From positions 10,244,001-10,308,000 of the forward strand of contig NC_056752.1 in NCBI RefSeq assembly GCF_018687715.1: 64,000 nucleotides of DNA, in the 5' to 3' direction. Of the stretch, positions 49,347-61,900 are shown one piece after another. This stretch comes from Carya illinoinensis. Taxonomy: Eukaryota; Streptophyta; Magnoliopsida; Fagales; Juglandaceae. The notes under the pieces were generated by a model. That model had not been told where the DNA came from. It was given only the letters and a program-made list of their open reading frames with translations, and ran no database searches. Both the position numbers and the translations under genes were made by a program. How positions within the stretch are numbered: position 1 is the first letter of the stretch; the number at the start of each line of letters is the position of its first letter.

Positions 49347-51403
49347 TGTGATGACCCGCTTTTGAGTGTATTTTCGCTGAAATAATTGTTTTTATTTTAA
49401 TTAATATTTTAGTTATTTATTTTAATTTATTTACGTTTTAATATTTGGGTTTTAATTTATTTGATGTTGTGTTTTATTTCTTTAAGTTGTTTTGTGGTTT
49501 TTAATCTTTTTGGCGGTTTAGTTTTATTTCCCGGAATGAGGATTGGACCTCATCTCTTCCCTACATCTCTTTTCCTTTTTCTCTTCTTTTTTTCCTTTTT
49601 TTCTTTTTTTTTTCTTTTTCCTTCTTTCTTTTTCCTTCCTTTTTCTTTTTTTCTTTCTTTTCTTTTTTCTTTTTTTCTTTTTCTCTCTCCCCGATCGACT
49701 CCCCCGGTTTCTCTCTCTTCTCTCTCCTCACCCACGACCGGAACCTTCTTCAGCCCAGACCGCCGCCGTCCGGCCACCGTTTGGCTCACCGCCGGTCTCG
49801 TTCGAACCCCCTCCCTCCGGTGCACCTTCCCACCAAATATCTCCCCCTGCCGGCCAGCCGTTTGGCCGGAAAAGCTCCTCAAAGCCCGTACGGTTTTCAG
49901 CTCGATCCGCCGCCGTCGCTCCACCTCCGGCCACCATTTCTTCACCACTTCATCACCGGTCCCTTGCCGTCCTAACCCACCCATTTCCGGCCTCCAACGA
50001 CCACCGAAACAGCTCCTACGAGCTAGCTTTCCTTTTTGGGAAATCCGGCCTATTTCCGGCGATTCCGCCGCCACCCACGGCCAACCACCACTTCCAATAG
50101 CTTCACAATCATCCCTAGACCATTCCCTATCAATTTCGTGTCCTAGTTTGTCCTCGTTCAAAAGTGAGTTTTTCACAACCCACGGCCACAGTGAATTTTC
50201 ACTGTGACGTTGCTTTTCCGGCGCCGTTTGCAACGCCGCGTGTTTTCTAAAATTGCCATATAGCGCTGTAAGTATTTTCCAAACCCTATTTTCAGATTTA
50301 AATATATATTGCTCTTTCAATAATTTATCTGCTGTTGGTTGGTTGATTCCGGACTGAGTCCGAGGAGTTCGGGGGTCGGATGGATGGAGGACGGAGTTAC
50401 TTGTTTTATTGATTTATGTTGGTTGGTTATTTTATTATGCATTGATATGGCATTTCATGGTGTATGCACGTGTGTTTTTGTTTATGTGTGAAAAGCCTAT
50501 GTATTGGCGTAAGTGGTCTTACGGGTGCGTGTGTATCACGACCCCAAGCCGGGATGGGGTATTATCCGGGTGGAGCTCCTCTGGTCACTCGGGAGTGGAA
50601 TAAACTGAGTGATGTCCCCTGAGTTGTCGCTAGACGACGGGAGCGGGGGCTAGGGGTTGCTTGGCTACGAACGCGCCGGGCGCGGAACCGGGCATCTCTC
50701 TACGCACCGACTCCGTGGCCCTTCGCTGGTGAGGGCTAGAGGATGCTTGGCTACGAACGTGCGGGGCACGGAACTGGGCATCGCTCGTTAGGTGTCACAT
50801 GCGTGGTGGTACTCTGCGGTGTGGCACTGGAGCCAGGGTGTGCGGATGACCCCTAGGGGAGGTCATGGTGCATACGGATAAAATGTGACTTTGGCGTGTT
50901 TTCCGGAAAAGATGGGTTTTTGGGCCAAATGGGTTTTTGGCGTGTGTGGAAAACTGTGTCTTTGGGTTTTGTGCATTGGGCATGGTTCATGCATATTGTT
51001 TGAGTTCTATATGTGTTATTATCTGGTAGTGTTTGGGTTTTACTTACCTGCGATACCATTTTTGGTTCCGTAGCTTTTGGTGCAGAGTTAGAGGACGAAG
51101 AGGAGGAGGCTGAGCCCGAGGATGCGGCTCCGCCGGGTTGCTGATGCTATGCTTTATATTTGGTTTAAAACTGTATTTGTGTTTTGTAATATTTTATTTA
51201 TGTATGTTTTAAACAGCTTGTATTACGTTAAGAACAATTCTGGTACTTAGTTATGACTTTCGTTATCCGCTGCGTGTTCTTTTGTGCACATTTGTTGCTT
51301 TTGCACACACTTGGCACCCGTCGATAGGATGGTGACCCGGGTTGTCACCATCCGGACGTCTCGATTTCCCCGTGTTCGGGCGTGGGGATTTGGGGGCGTC
51401 ACA
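49347..51403 (+). repeat. Gypsy 5' LTR
   Basis: 2057 bp. It contains a roughly 130-nt T/C-only tract (about 49556-49690), a C-rich stretch that is open in several frames by composition alone, a TATA-like AAATATATATTG at about 50298-50310, and a 3' part with GGCTACGAACG repeats. The long open frames here are LTR artefacts, not genes. Confidence 0.95.
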
Positions 51404-51690
51404 GGTGGTATCAGAGCGGTTTGGCTCTGGGTAAAACCACATGTCCCGTAGGCAGTACCAGAATGTTTTTTTTTTAAAAAGTTGTGTTTTAAAAAATTAT
51501 GTTAAGTATAGTTGTTTTATTTGTTTTATTTGTTTGAGCTTGTTTGTTTGTTTTATTTATTTAGTTATGTTTTTGGCATGCTGGTTTCTTTTGTTTCTTG
51601 CTGTGTGGTGTTGTTTTTGTTTTGTTGGTTTTATGATGTTTTTTTTTTGTTTTCTTAAAGGAGGGTCAAGAGTGGTGTTGTGGCAGGATT

Positions 51691-52889
51691 ATGGGGAGAC
51701 CAAGGAAAAATACTCAGGAGCCACGGGATAATACCTCCAGGGATGACTCCATAGCCGAAGCAATTCGGCAGATGACAGAGTTTATGCAACAGAGTGCGAG
51801 GTCTCAACAGGCAGGGCCTTGGCCACCACAAGGGGGTCCTTGGCCACCATCAGGAGGGCCTTATCCACCGTCAGGAGAGCCTTGTCCGCAACAAGGAGGG
51901 TTTTGGCCACAACCAGGAGGTCCTTGGCCATATCAGGGAGGGCCTTGGATGTATCCAGGAGGGTCCAGTAGCATGGTGCAAGCCGGATGCACCTATGAGC
52001 GCTTCCTAGCGCATAGGACTCCACACTTCACTGGAAATGAGGATCCACTTCAAAGATCTGGAGAAAACTTTTGAGGTGTGTGGATGCACTGAGGCGCAGC
52101 AATTACTCTACGCTAGCTATCTCTTGCGAGGTACCGCTTCTGATTGGTGGGATACCAAGAGGGTGCTGCTGGAATTTGAACTGGGATCTTTCGCTGTGGT
52201 GACCTGGCAGTGTTTTAAGAAGGAGTTCAGTGACCGCTTCTTTCCCGCATCGGTAAGGAAGCAAAAGGCAAGAGAGTTCTCCAATCTGGTCCAAGGGGGC
52301 GCGACAGTGGAACAGTACGCCCGGAGGTTCATAGAACTTGAGCGGTTTGCTCCTCACCTTGTCGCCACTGAGGAGATGCGAGCAGATCGTTTCCAGGAGG
52401 GGCTGCGTCATGACATACGCCGTATGGTGGTCAGCCATCGGATATCCACTTTTCAGGAATTAGTGGATGTGGCTACCCTTGTGGAGCGGGAAAATAATCT
52501 GAGTGTGGGTTCCCCTCCAGGGCATAAAAGGCGGAGTTTTTCTGGTGAAGGAAGCAGCTCGGGTTCGCCCCAGAAGTTTGTTCAGCGGGCCGAAACTCGA
52601 CCTCAAACGTCCTCAGGTGTTCGTATGGGAGGACGGGTGCCTATTTGTGGAGCTTGTAATAGAGCTCATGAGGGCGAGTGTCGGATGAGTAGCGGACCCC
52701 AGTGTTACCGGTGCGGCCAAGTGGGACATATTGCTCGGGATTGCTCCGTCAGAGTTCAAGAAAGCCGTGGAGGTAGACACGGTGGAAGAACCAACCCAAG
52801 ACAAGCAGTACAAGCCCGGGTTTATGCTGTCACACCCGGAAAGGTGGATGATGAGGCACCAGCGACCCATGATGCTGGGGTAATTACAG
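51691..52889 (+). pseudogene. Gypsy gag, frameshifted
   Basis: Capsid/nucleocapsid region. It starts at ATG 51691 (MGRPRKNTQEPRDNT), with a Pro/Gly-rich tandem repeat (GGPWPPQ units, 51812-51965). The retrotransposon gag domain follows (EVCGCTEAQQLLYASYLLRG, FSDRFFPASVRKQKAREF, FQEGLRHDIRRMV), and then a CCHC zinc knuckle (CYRCGQVGHIARDC, about 52702-52745). The frame changes near 52050-52065, where a few codons expected between DPLQ and KDLEKTFEV are missing. A small deletion not divisible by three explains this. The 3' end at 52889 coincides with a candidate splice donor, and unspliced reading stops at TAA 52898-52900. Confidence 0.88.
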
Positions 52890-52985
52890 GTATGGTTTAA
52901 TTTAATTTTAAGTTGGATTTAATTTTTGGTGTTTGTGGTTTATTCGTTGCTTTTTGGATTTCATGGGTTGATGTGTTTGGTTCAG
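52890..52985 (+). other. Candidate 96-nt intron between gag and pro-pol
   Basis: ACAG|GTATGG...GGTTCAG|GAAG. The segment is strongly U-rich, as plant introns are, and exactly 96 nt. Its removal joins the gag frame to the protease frame without a shift, whereas retention gives a stop three codons in. This would separate a Gag-only product from Gag-Pol by splicing. It is inference from sequence; the alternative is a simple gag-stop/pol arrangement or an insertion. Confidence 0.6.
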
Positions 52986-55900
52986 GAAGAGTCCGTTTGT
53001 ATGAGTTTTATGCTTGTACTTTGTTTGATTCCGGTGCTTCACGGTCGTTTGTATCTTCCACGTTTGCTCGGGTGTGTAATTTGGTCACGGAGCCGTTGCC
53101 GAAATCTATGGTAATGGCTCTACCCGATGGTGAGATGGTGTGGTGTTCCAAGGTTGCTTTGGGATGCCCGTTAAATTTTGAGGGAAGGTTCTTGGATGCT
53201 GATTTGGTGGTGTTCAAGCTGTTGGGCTTCGATATCATTCTCGGGATGGATTGGCTATACCGATATTCTGCGAGTATTAATTGCAGAAGTCGGATAATTA
53301 GCTTTCAGCTTCCAGATGGTGATTGTCTGGAATTTGTGGGGAGTAGATTAAAAGAAAAACCGATAATTATATCGGCGATTCAGGCAAGACGAGAGATTGC
53401 ATGGGGAGCGGATGCATTCTTGGTGCAGATGGTGTCCACGCCGTCTGAGAAGAAATCTTTGGCAGACATTCCAGTTGTGGAAGAGTTCCCCGATGTGTTT
53501 ATGGATGACTTGCCCGGACTACCCCCTGTTCGGGAGATGGAGTTTGTTATAGACTTGGAACCTGGAGCGGCTCCTGTGCATAAAGCTCCTTATCACATGG
53601 CACCGGCTGAATTGAAAGAGTTGAAGACTCAGTTGCAAGAACTGGTAGAGAAGGGATTTATTCAGCCTAGTACGTCGCCGTGGGGTGCACCAGTTTTATT
53701 TGTTAAGAAGAAAGATGGAACCCTCCGTATGTGCACTGATTATCGGGAATTGAACAAGGTGACCATCAAAAATAAATATCCTCTCCCGCGGATAGATGAT
53801 TTGTTTGACCAGCTTCAAGGAGCAGCCGTGTTCTCCAAGATTGATCTGAGGTCGGGATACTACCAGTTGAGAATCAGAGACCAGGATGTGCCTAAAACTG
53901 CTTTCAGGTCGAGGTATGGGCATTATGAATTTAAGGTGATGCCGTTTGGGTTAGCTAATGCCCCTGCAGCGTTCATGGATTTAATGAATCGAGTGTTTCG
54001 ACCTTATCTGGATTCCTTTGTGGTAGTATTTATTGATGATATACTGATTTATTCCCGAGATGTTGAAGAGCATGTGTATCATCTTAGTCTGGTACTTGAG
54101 AGGTTGAGAGAACACCAGCTATACGCCAAGTTAAGCAAGTGTGAATTCTGGTTGGAAGAAGTTAAATTCCTTGGGCACGTAATTTCCCGGGGCGGAGTGG
54201 CTGTTGATCCTAGTAAGGTAGAAGCCATTTTGTCATGGCAGCGCCCGACAACAGTGCGAGAGGTCAGGAGTTTCTTGGGGCTCGCCGGTTACTACCGAAG
54301 ATTTGTAGAGGGTTTTGCTCGCATATCCGGACCTCTCACAGCTTTGACTCGGAAGAATACAGAATTTGTTTGGTCAGAGAAATGTGAGAGAAGCTTCCAG
54401 GAATTAAAGAACAGGTTGACAACGGCACCAGTGTTAGCACTCCCAGAACCGCATAAGCCATTCATAGTCTTCAGTGATGCGTCTAAGTTCAGTTTGGGTT
54501 GTGTCCTTATGCAGGAAGGACGGGTTGTAGCCTATGCATCTCGTCACCTAAAGGACCATGAAAAGAATTATCCGACGCACGATCTAGAATTGGCTGCGAT
54601 TGTTTTTGCCCTTAAGATCTGGCGGCACTTCTTGTATGGGGAAGCTTGCGAGGTATTTACTGATCACAAGAGTTTGAAACATTTGTTTTCCCAGAAAAAT
54701 CTGAATATGAGGCAGAGGCGATGGCTGGAGCTAATCAGTGACTATCAGTGTGAGATCAAGTACCATCCGGGGAAGGCTAATATAGTTGCTGATGCTTTGA
54801 GCCGGAAGTCACATTTGGAAGATGAAGCCGAGCCGTCAGAATTGGAGTCGTTGCTTTGTGGGATGAGAAGGCTCCTTATAGAGAGTTCGCAGCAAGTAGA
54901 GATTTTGTCTTCAGTTCTTGATATTCGGGTAACTAATTTTGAAGAATTGAAAACTCTCCAAAGAAAGGATCCGAAGCTGCTGAACATCAGGAAAAGAGTC
55001 CAAAAATCTCGAGGGCCGTTGCATTATAGCATGGATAATGATGGGATACTTCGGTTCCGAGATTGCAGAGTGGTCCCGAAGGACTCAGATTTCAAAGAAC
55101 GGATCATGGCGGAAGCTCATGCGGCCCCGTATTCAGTTCATCCCGGCAGTATAAAGATGTATCGAGACTTGAAGAAAAATTATTGGTGGGATGGAATGAA
55201 GAAGGACGTTGCCTTATATGTGGAGAAATGCCACACATGCCGTCAGGTGAAGGTCGAGCACCAGAGACCTGCAGGTATGCTCCAACCCCTCCCTATTCCT
55301 GAGTGGAAGTGGGATGACATCACGATGGACTTCGTAGTGGGTTTGCCGAGAACGCCTAGTGGGAAGAATTCTGTTTGGGTGATTGTGGACCGGTTAACGA
55401 AGAGTGCTCATTTTCTGCCTGTTAATAACACCGACTCTTTGGGTAAGATGACCCGTTTGTATGTCAAAGAGATAGTGCGGCTACACGGCGTACCAAAGAG
55501 TATAGTGTCGGATCGAGACCCGAGGTTTACGTCGCAGTTCTGGAAGAGTTTGCAGGCAGCTTTGGGTAATAAGTTGAAGTTCAGTACTGCTTATCACCCG
55601 CAGACAGACGGCCAGTCAGAGCGCACCATTCAGACTCTGGAAGACATGTTGCACGCATGTGTCATGGAATTCCAAGGAAGTTGGGAAAACCATTTGCCGC
55701 TCATCGAGTTTGCATACAATAACAACTTCCATGCGACCATTCAGATGGCTCCCTATGAAGCTCTTTATGGGAGAAAGTGTAGGTCGCCCTTGTGTTGGGA
55801 TGAAGTTGGGGAGAGTAGGGTAATTGGACCCGAAATAATTCAAGAGATGCAAAGCCAAGTCCAGATCATCAGAGATAAAATGGCGGCAGCTCAGAGTCGC

Positions 55901-56368
55901 CAGAAGAGTTACGCGGATACCAGGAGGAGAGAGTTGTCGTTTGAAGTTGGTGATTGAGTTTACCTTAAAGTCTCTCCCATTAGAGGTGTTAAGCGTTTTG
56001 GTAAGAAAAGGAAGCTAGATTCGAGGTACGTCGGCCCTTTTCAGATTCTGGAGAGAGTAGGGTTCGTCGCCTATAGAGTTGCTTTGCCAGATTATTTTGG
56101 GGATGTTCATGACGTCTTCCACGTATCATCCCTGAAGAAGAGCTTTGGACAGCAAGAGCCACGCTTCGTCGACCCAGCGGGTATTCAGTTGCAACCGGAT
56201 CTCACTTATGAAGTTGTTCCGTCGCAGATCATGGATTGGAAGGAGCAACAGTTAAGGTCCAAGACGATACCTTTGGTTAAGGTGGCTTGGGGAGATCCGC
56301 TAGCTCAAGACTTCTCTTGGGAGCGAGCAGCGGACATGAGGGAGCAGTACCCGTATTTGTTCGAATAA
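52986..56368 (+). pseudogene. Gypsy pol: protease, RT, RNase H, integrase, chromodomain; one internal stop
   Basis: Aspartic protease [10 protein letters not shown] at about 53020. Reverse transcriptase about 53600-54200, with [14 protein letters not shown] and the catalytic [10 protein letters not shown]. RNase H about 54460-54830 ([26 protein letters not shown]). Integrase about 55110-55950, with zinc HHCC ([10 protein letters not shown]...CHTCRQ), core [17 protein letters not shown] and [12 protein letters not shown] at 55955-55957 interrupts the frame where integrases of this clade normally have Trp. The same frame then continues through the C-terminal integrase part (PIRGVKRFGKK) and a chromodomain-like end (LRSKTIPLVKVAWGD, REQYPYLFE) to TAA at 56366-56368. 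Otherwise uninterrupted. Confidence 0.93.
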
Positions 56369-56485
56369 GGAAGGTATGTGTCTTAATCTTGATCACAGAT
56401 GGTTTATGTGCTTTCTTGTGGCTTGTTTTGAGTTGGTGGTTGATCTGCAATTTCGAGGACGAAATTGTTTTTAAGGAGGCGAGGA

Positions 56486-58532
56486 TGTGATGACCCGCTT
56501 TTGAGTGTATTTTCGCTGAAATAATTGTTTTTATTTTAATTAATATTTTAGTTATTTATTTTAATTTATTTACGTTTTAAGATTTGGGTTTTAATTTATT
56601 TGATGTTGTGTTTTATTTCTTTAAGTTGTTTTGTGGTTTTTAATCTTTTTAGCGGTTTAGTTTTGTTTTCCGGAATGAGGATTGGACCTTATCTCTTCCC
56701 TACATCTCTTTTCCTTTTTCTCTTCTTTTTTTTCCTTTTTTTCTGTTTTTTCTTTTTCCTTCTTTCTTTTTCCTTCCTTTTTCTTTTTTTCTTTCTTTTC
56801 TTTTTTCTTTTTCTCTTTTTCTCTCTCCCCGATCGACCCCCCCGGTTTCTCTCTCTCCTCACCCACGGCCAGAACCTTCTTCAGCCCAGACCGCCGCCGT
56901 CCGGCCACCGTTTGGCTCACCGTCGGTCTCGTTCGAACCCCCTCCCTCCGGTGCACCTTCCTACCAAATATCTCCCCCTGCCGGCCGGCCGTTTGGCCGG
57001 AAAAGCTCCTCAAAGCCCGTACGGTTTTCAGCTCGATCCACCGCCGTCGCTCCACCTCCAGCCACCATTTCTTCACCACTTCATCACCGGTCCCTTGCCG
57101 TCCTAACCCACCCATTTCCGGCCTCCAACGACCACCGGAACAGCTCCTACGAGCCAGCTTTCCTTTTTGGGAAATCCGGCCTATTTCCGGCGATTCCGCC
57201 GCCACCCACGGCCAACCACCACTTCCAATAGCTTCACAATCATCCCTAGACCATTCCCTATCAATTTCATGTCCTAGTTTGTCCCCGTTCAAAAGTGGGT
57301 TTTTCACAACCCACGGCCACAGTGAATTTTCACTGTGACGTTGCTTTTCCGGCGCCGTTTGCAACGCCGCGTGTTTTCTAAAATTGCCATATAGCGCTGT
57401 AAGTATTTCCCAAACCCTATTTTCAGATTTAAATATATATTGCTCTTTCAATAATTTATCTGCTGTTGGTTGGTTGATTCCGGACTGAGTCCGAGGAGTT
57501 CGGGGGTCGGATGGATGGAGGACGGAGTTACTTGTTTTATTGATTTATGTTGGTTGGTTATTTTATTATGCATTGATATGGCATTTCATGGTGTATGCAC
57601 GTGTGTTTTTGTTTATGTGTGAAAAGCCTGTGTATTGGCGTAAGTGGTCTTACGGGTGCGTGTGTATCACGACCCCAAGCCGGGATGGGGTATTATCCCG
57701 GTGGAGCTCCTCTGGTCACTCGGGAGCGGAATAAATTGAGTGATGTCCCCTGAGTTGTCGCTAGACGACGGGAGCGGGGGCTAGGGGTTGCTTGGCTACG
57801 AACGCGCCGGGCGCGGAACCGGGCATCGCTCTACGCACCGACTCCGTGGCCCTTTGCTGGTGAGGGCTAGAGGATGCTTGGCTACGAACGTGCGGGGCAC
57901 GGAACTGGGCATCGCTCGTTAGGTGTCACATGCGTGGTGGTACTCTGTGGTGTGGCACTGGAGACAGGGTGTGCGGATGACCCCTAGGGGAGGTCATGGT
58001 GCATACGGATAAAATGTGACTTTGGTGTGTTTTCCGGAAAAGATGGGTTTTTGGGCCAAATGGGTTTTTGGCGTGTATGGAAAACTGTGTCTTTGGGTTT
58101 TGTGCATTGGGCATGGTTCATGCATATTGTTTGAGTTCTATATGTGTTATTATCTGGTAGTGTTTGGGTTTTACTTACCTGCGGTACCATTTTTGGTTCC
58201 GTAGCTTTTGGTGCAGAGTTAGAGGACGAAGAGGAGGAGGCTGAGCCCGAGGATGCGGCTCCGCCGGGTTGCTGATGCTATGCTTTATATTTGGTTTAAA
58301 ACTGTATTTGTGTTTTGTAATATTTTATTTATGTATGTTTTAAACAGCTTGTATTACGTTAAGAACAATTATGGTACTTAGTTATGACTTTCGTTATCCG
58401 CTGCGTGTTTTTTTGTTCACATTTGTTGCTTTTGCACACACTTGGCACCCGTCGATAGGATGGACCCGGGTTGTCACCATCCGGACGTCTCGATTTCCCC
58501 GTGTTCGGGCGTGGGGATTTGGGGGCGTCACA
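56486..58532 (+). repeat. Gypsy 3' LTR
   Basis: 2047 bp, collinear with 49347-51403. Differences are mostly transitions plus small indels in the T/C tract and a 3-nt gap near 58462. Frames inside are LTR artefacts. Confidence 0.95.
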
Positions 58533-58537
58533 GGAGG

Positions 58538-58945
58538 AGTTCGCTCGAGCGGAGGCATTGCTCGCTCGAGCGAAGTCAGGCAGAGTCGAACGCTCGACGT
58601 CAGCTCGACAGTGAGCTCGAGCGGGACGCGGAAGGGAAGTTCGCTCGACGCGTGCTCGACACGCCGCTCGAGCGAACATGCGATTTAGGGATTCCGCCGT
58701 TTGAACTATATATATGATTTTTGACTCTTATGTCTGTGTACTGTAGACACGAAAACACTGTGGACGAACAGTGTTGAGACCCATCTTGTAGTGTGATATT
58801 CCTCAATAATAAAATCCTCTGCAGCTCCCGTGGACGTAGACAATTTGCCGAACCACGTACATCTTGTGTCGTGTGTGATTGCGTGTGTGATTGTTTTTCT
58901 CGTTCGTTGTTATTTTTCAATTCATTGTCATCGTTTTTCACAACA
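58538..58945 (+). repeat. Copia 5' LTR, second part
   Basis: Continues the interrupted LTR from AGTTCGCTCGAGCG to TTTTTCACAACA. It contains the polyadenylation-like CCTCAATAATAAAATCC (about 58790-58806) and is followed by the primer-binding site at 58948. Confidence 0.95.
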
Positions 58946-58985
58946 ATTGGTATCAAGAGCCAAGGTTCGGGTCTGAGGAGAAACG

Positions 58986-61900
58986 ATGGCTGGAGATGAA
59001 TTGAAGGTATCGGGGATCGAGAAGTTTGATGGCACGGATTTTGAATACTAGAGGATGCAGATAGAGGACTACCTCTATGGGAAGAAACTTCATCTTCTAC
59101 TATTGGGGCAGCAACCGGAAAAGATGGATGATGCTAGTTGGAACCTGTTGGATCGACAGGTTCTGGGGGTTATTCGATTAACCCTGTCGAGATCCGTTGC
59201 ACACAACGTCATCAAGGAGAAGACGACTGCGGATCTCATGGCGGCTTTGTCAGGTATGTATGAAAAGCCGTCAGCGAATAACAAGGTACATCTGATGAAA
59301 AAGTTATTCAATTTGAAAATGGCAGATAGTACGTCTGTTGCACAATATCTGAATGATTTTAATACTATCACAAATCAATTGTCGTCTGTTGAAATTGAAT
59401 TTGATGATGAAATACGTGCACTAATACTATTGGCTTCATTGCCAAATAGTTGGGAAGCCATGAGAATGGCTGTTAGTAATTCTGCCGGTAAAACTAAACT
59501 GAAATATGATGATATTCGTGATTTGATTTTGGCTGAGGAGGTGCGCAGGAAAGATTCAGGCGAGACCTCAGGTTTGAGTTCAGCCCTAAATGTTGATTCT
59601 CGAGGGAGATCACATGACAGGAACTCAAACACAGGAAGATCAAAATCAAAGTACAGGGGCAAGAGCAAGTCGAGGCCTGGTCAGCAGGCAACTTGCTGGA
59701 ATTGTGGCAAAGCTGGCCACATAAAGAAAAACTGCAAAAACCCCAAGAAGACGGAGAATGATAGTGCTAATGTGGTAACTGAAGAAGTACAGGATGCACT
59801 ATTGCTTGCAGTTCATAGTCCAGTTGATGACTGGATACTGGATTCAGGGGCTTCCTTCCATACATCTTCCCACCGGGAACAAATGCGGAATTATGTTGCA
59901 GGTGATTTTGGAAAGGTCTATTTGGCTGATGGTGAGGCTTTGAACGTAGTGGGGATGGGAGACATTGACATTGCACTCCTTGGCAAGAACAAATGGACCT
60001 TGCAAAAGGTCAGGCACATTCCTGAGTTGAAGAAGAACCTCATTTCTGTTGGGCAGCTTGATGAGTGTGGTCATTCAGTGGTGTTCTCAGATAGCACCTG
60101 GAAGGTCACAAAAGGGGCATTGGTACTAGCTCGGGGTAAGAAAACTGGTACACTATATATGACTACTGATTTAATTGACACTATTGCTACTACCGTTGCA
60201 GAGAGCACAGCAGATTTGTGGCATTGTAGGCTTGGCCATATGAGTCAGAAGGGCATGACGGAACTTCTGTCTAGAGGCAAGCTACCAGAACTGAAGACAG
60301 TTGATCTCGGTATGTGTGAGAGTTGTGTTATGGAGAAACAAAAGAAGGTCAGCTTCTTGAAAAGTGGCAGGACGCCAAAGATAGGAAGACTTGATCTTGT
60401 GCACATAGATGTGTGGGGTCCTTCCCCAGTTGCATCTCTTGGAGGTTCTCGCTACTATGTTACGTTCATTGATGACCATAGTAGGAAGGTATGGATTTAT
60501 TTTTTGAAACATAAATCTGAAGTATTTAATATTTTCAAAATTTGGAAATCCATGGTTGAGACAGAGACAGGCTTGAAACTGAAGTGTTTGAGGTCTGACA
60601 ATGGTGGTGAGTATGTTGATGGCGGGTTCAAGGAGTATTGTGCAGCTCTGGGTATCAGAATGGAGAAGACCATTCCTGAGACACCACAGGAAAATGGAGT
60701 TGCTAAGCGTATGAACAGGACTATTAATGAGCGTGCTAGAAGCATGAGGTTGCACGCTGGACTACCACCCACTTTCTGGGCAGATGCAGTCGGCACTGCC
60801 GTTTATTTGATAAACAGAGGGCCATCAGTTCTACTGGATTGTGGATTGCCTGAGGAGGTTTGGAGCGGGAAAGAGGTTAAGTTTTCTCACCTTAAAACCT
60901 TTGGTTGTCTTTCTTATGTGCTTGTTGATTCTGATGCTCGTAGTAAGCTTGAGGCTAAGTCAAAGAAATGCTATTTCATTGGCTATGGAGATGAGGCATT
61001 TGGCTATCGTTTCTGGGATGATCAGGGTCGGAAAATCATAAGAAGCAGGAATGTGATTTTCAATGAGAAAATGATGTACAAGGATAAGTCGAGTACAGTT
61101 TCTGCAGTAGCTCAGGAGTCCGAGTTTGTAGGATTGGATGACCTACCAGAGGTCACAGTGCAGTGTAGAGATGTGAGTGACGGGGAGAGTGGGTTTAGTG
61201 CACCCATTCCTATTATTCCGCAGGCAGTTTCAGAACCGTCTACTCCTACAGTTGCAGTTCGCAGGTCAGTTAGGACTATACGTCCTCCACAGCGTTTCCC
61301 ACCTACTTTGAATTACATTCTGTTGACAGATGGTGGAGAACCGCAGAGTTATGAAGAAACCTTGCAAGATGAGAATTCTAGCAAGTGGGAGCTGGCCATG
61401 AAAGACGAGATGGATTCCTTGCTAGGGAATCAGACATGGGAGTTGACGGAACTTCCATCAGGGAAGAAGGCATTACACAACAAGTGGGTGTACCGGGTGA
61501 AAACTGAGCATGACGGAAGTAAGAGGTACAAGGCTAGACTTGTTGTAAAAGGCTTTTAGCAAAAGCAGGGTATTGATTACTCTGAGATCTTTTCTCCTGT
61601 GGTAAAGATCACAACTATCAGGATGGTACTGGCTATGGTTGCTACTGAAGATCTATTTCTTGAGCAGTTAGATGTAAAGACAGCTTTTCTTCATGGAGAC
61701 CTTGAAGAAGACATCTACATGCACCAGCCTGAGGGCTTTGTGGAACAGGGAAAGGAAGGTTCAGTTTGCAGACTGAAGAAGAGCTTGTATGGCCTGAAGC
61801 AAGCTCCTAGACAGTGGTACAAGAAATTTGACAACTTCATGCACAGTGCAGGATATATTAGATGTCAGGCAGATCACTGTTACTATGTCAGGCATTTTGA

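Larger units (their letters stand above)
49347..58532 (+). mobile_element. Gypsy LTR retrotransposon, Tekay/Del-like chromovirus, inserted in the copia 5' LTR
   Basis: 9186 bp, flanked by GGAGG (49342-49346 and 58533-58537). The LTRs are 49347-51403 (2057 bp) and 56486-58532 (2047 bp), both TGTGATGACCC...GGGCGTCACA. The primer-binding site TGGTATCAGAGC (initiator tRNA-Met type) is at 51406-51417 and the purine tract TTAAGGAGGCGAGGA is at 56471-56485. Domain order protease, RT, RNase H, integrase, chromodomain plus the long LTRs place it in the Tekay/Del clade. I count about 35 substitutions and a few indels between the LTRs (near 1.7%). Gag and pol each carry a disabling change, so this copy is probably not autonomous. 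Confidence 0.96.

Noticed and set aside
49461..50320. Open frames of 185-256 aa on both strands in the gypsy LTRs (also 56600-57451)
   Set aside because: They lie wholly inside LTRs, are made of T/C tracts read as Phe/Ser/Leu or Lys/Arg, and are open on both strands at once because of composition.
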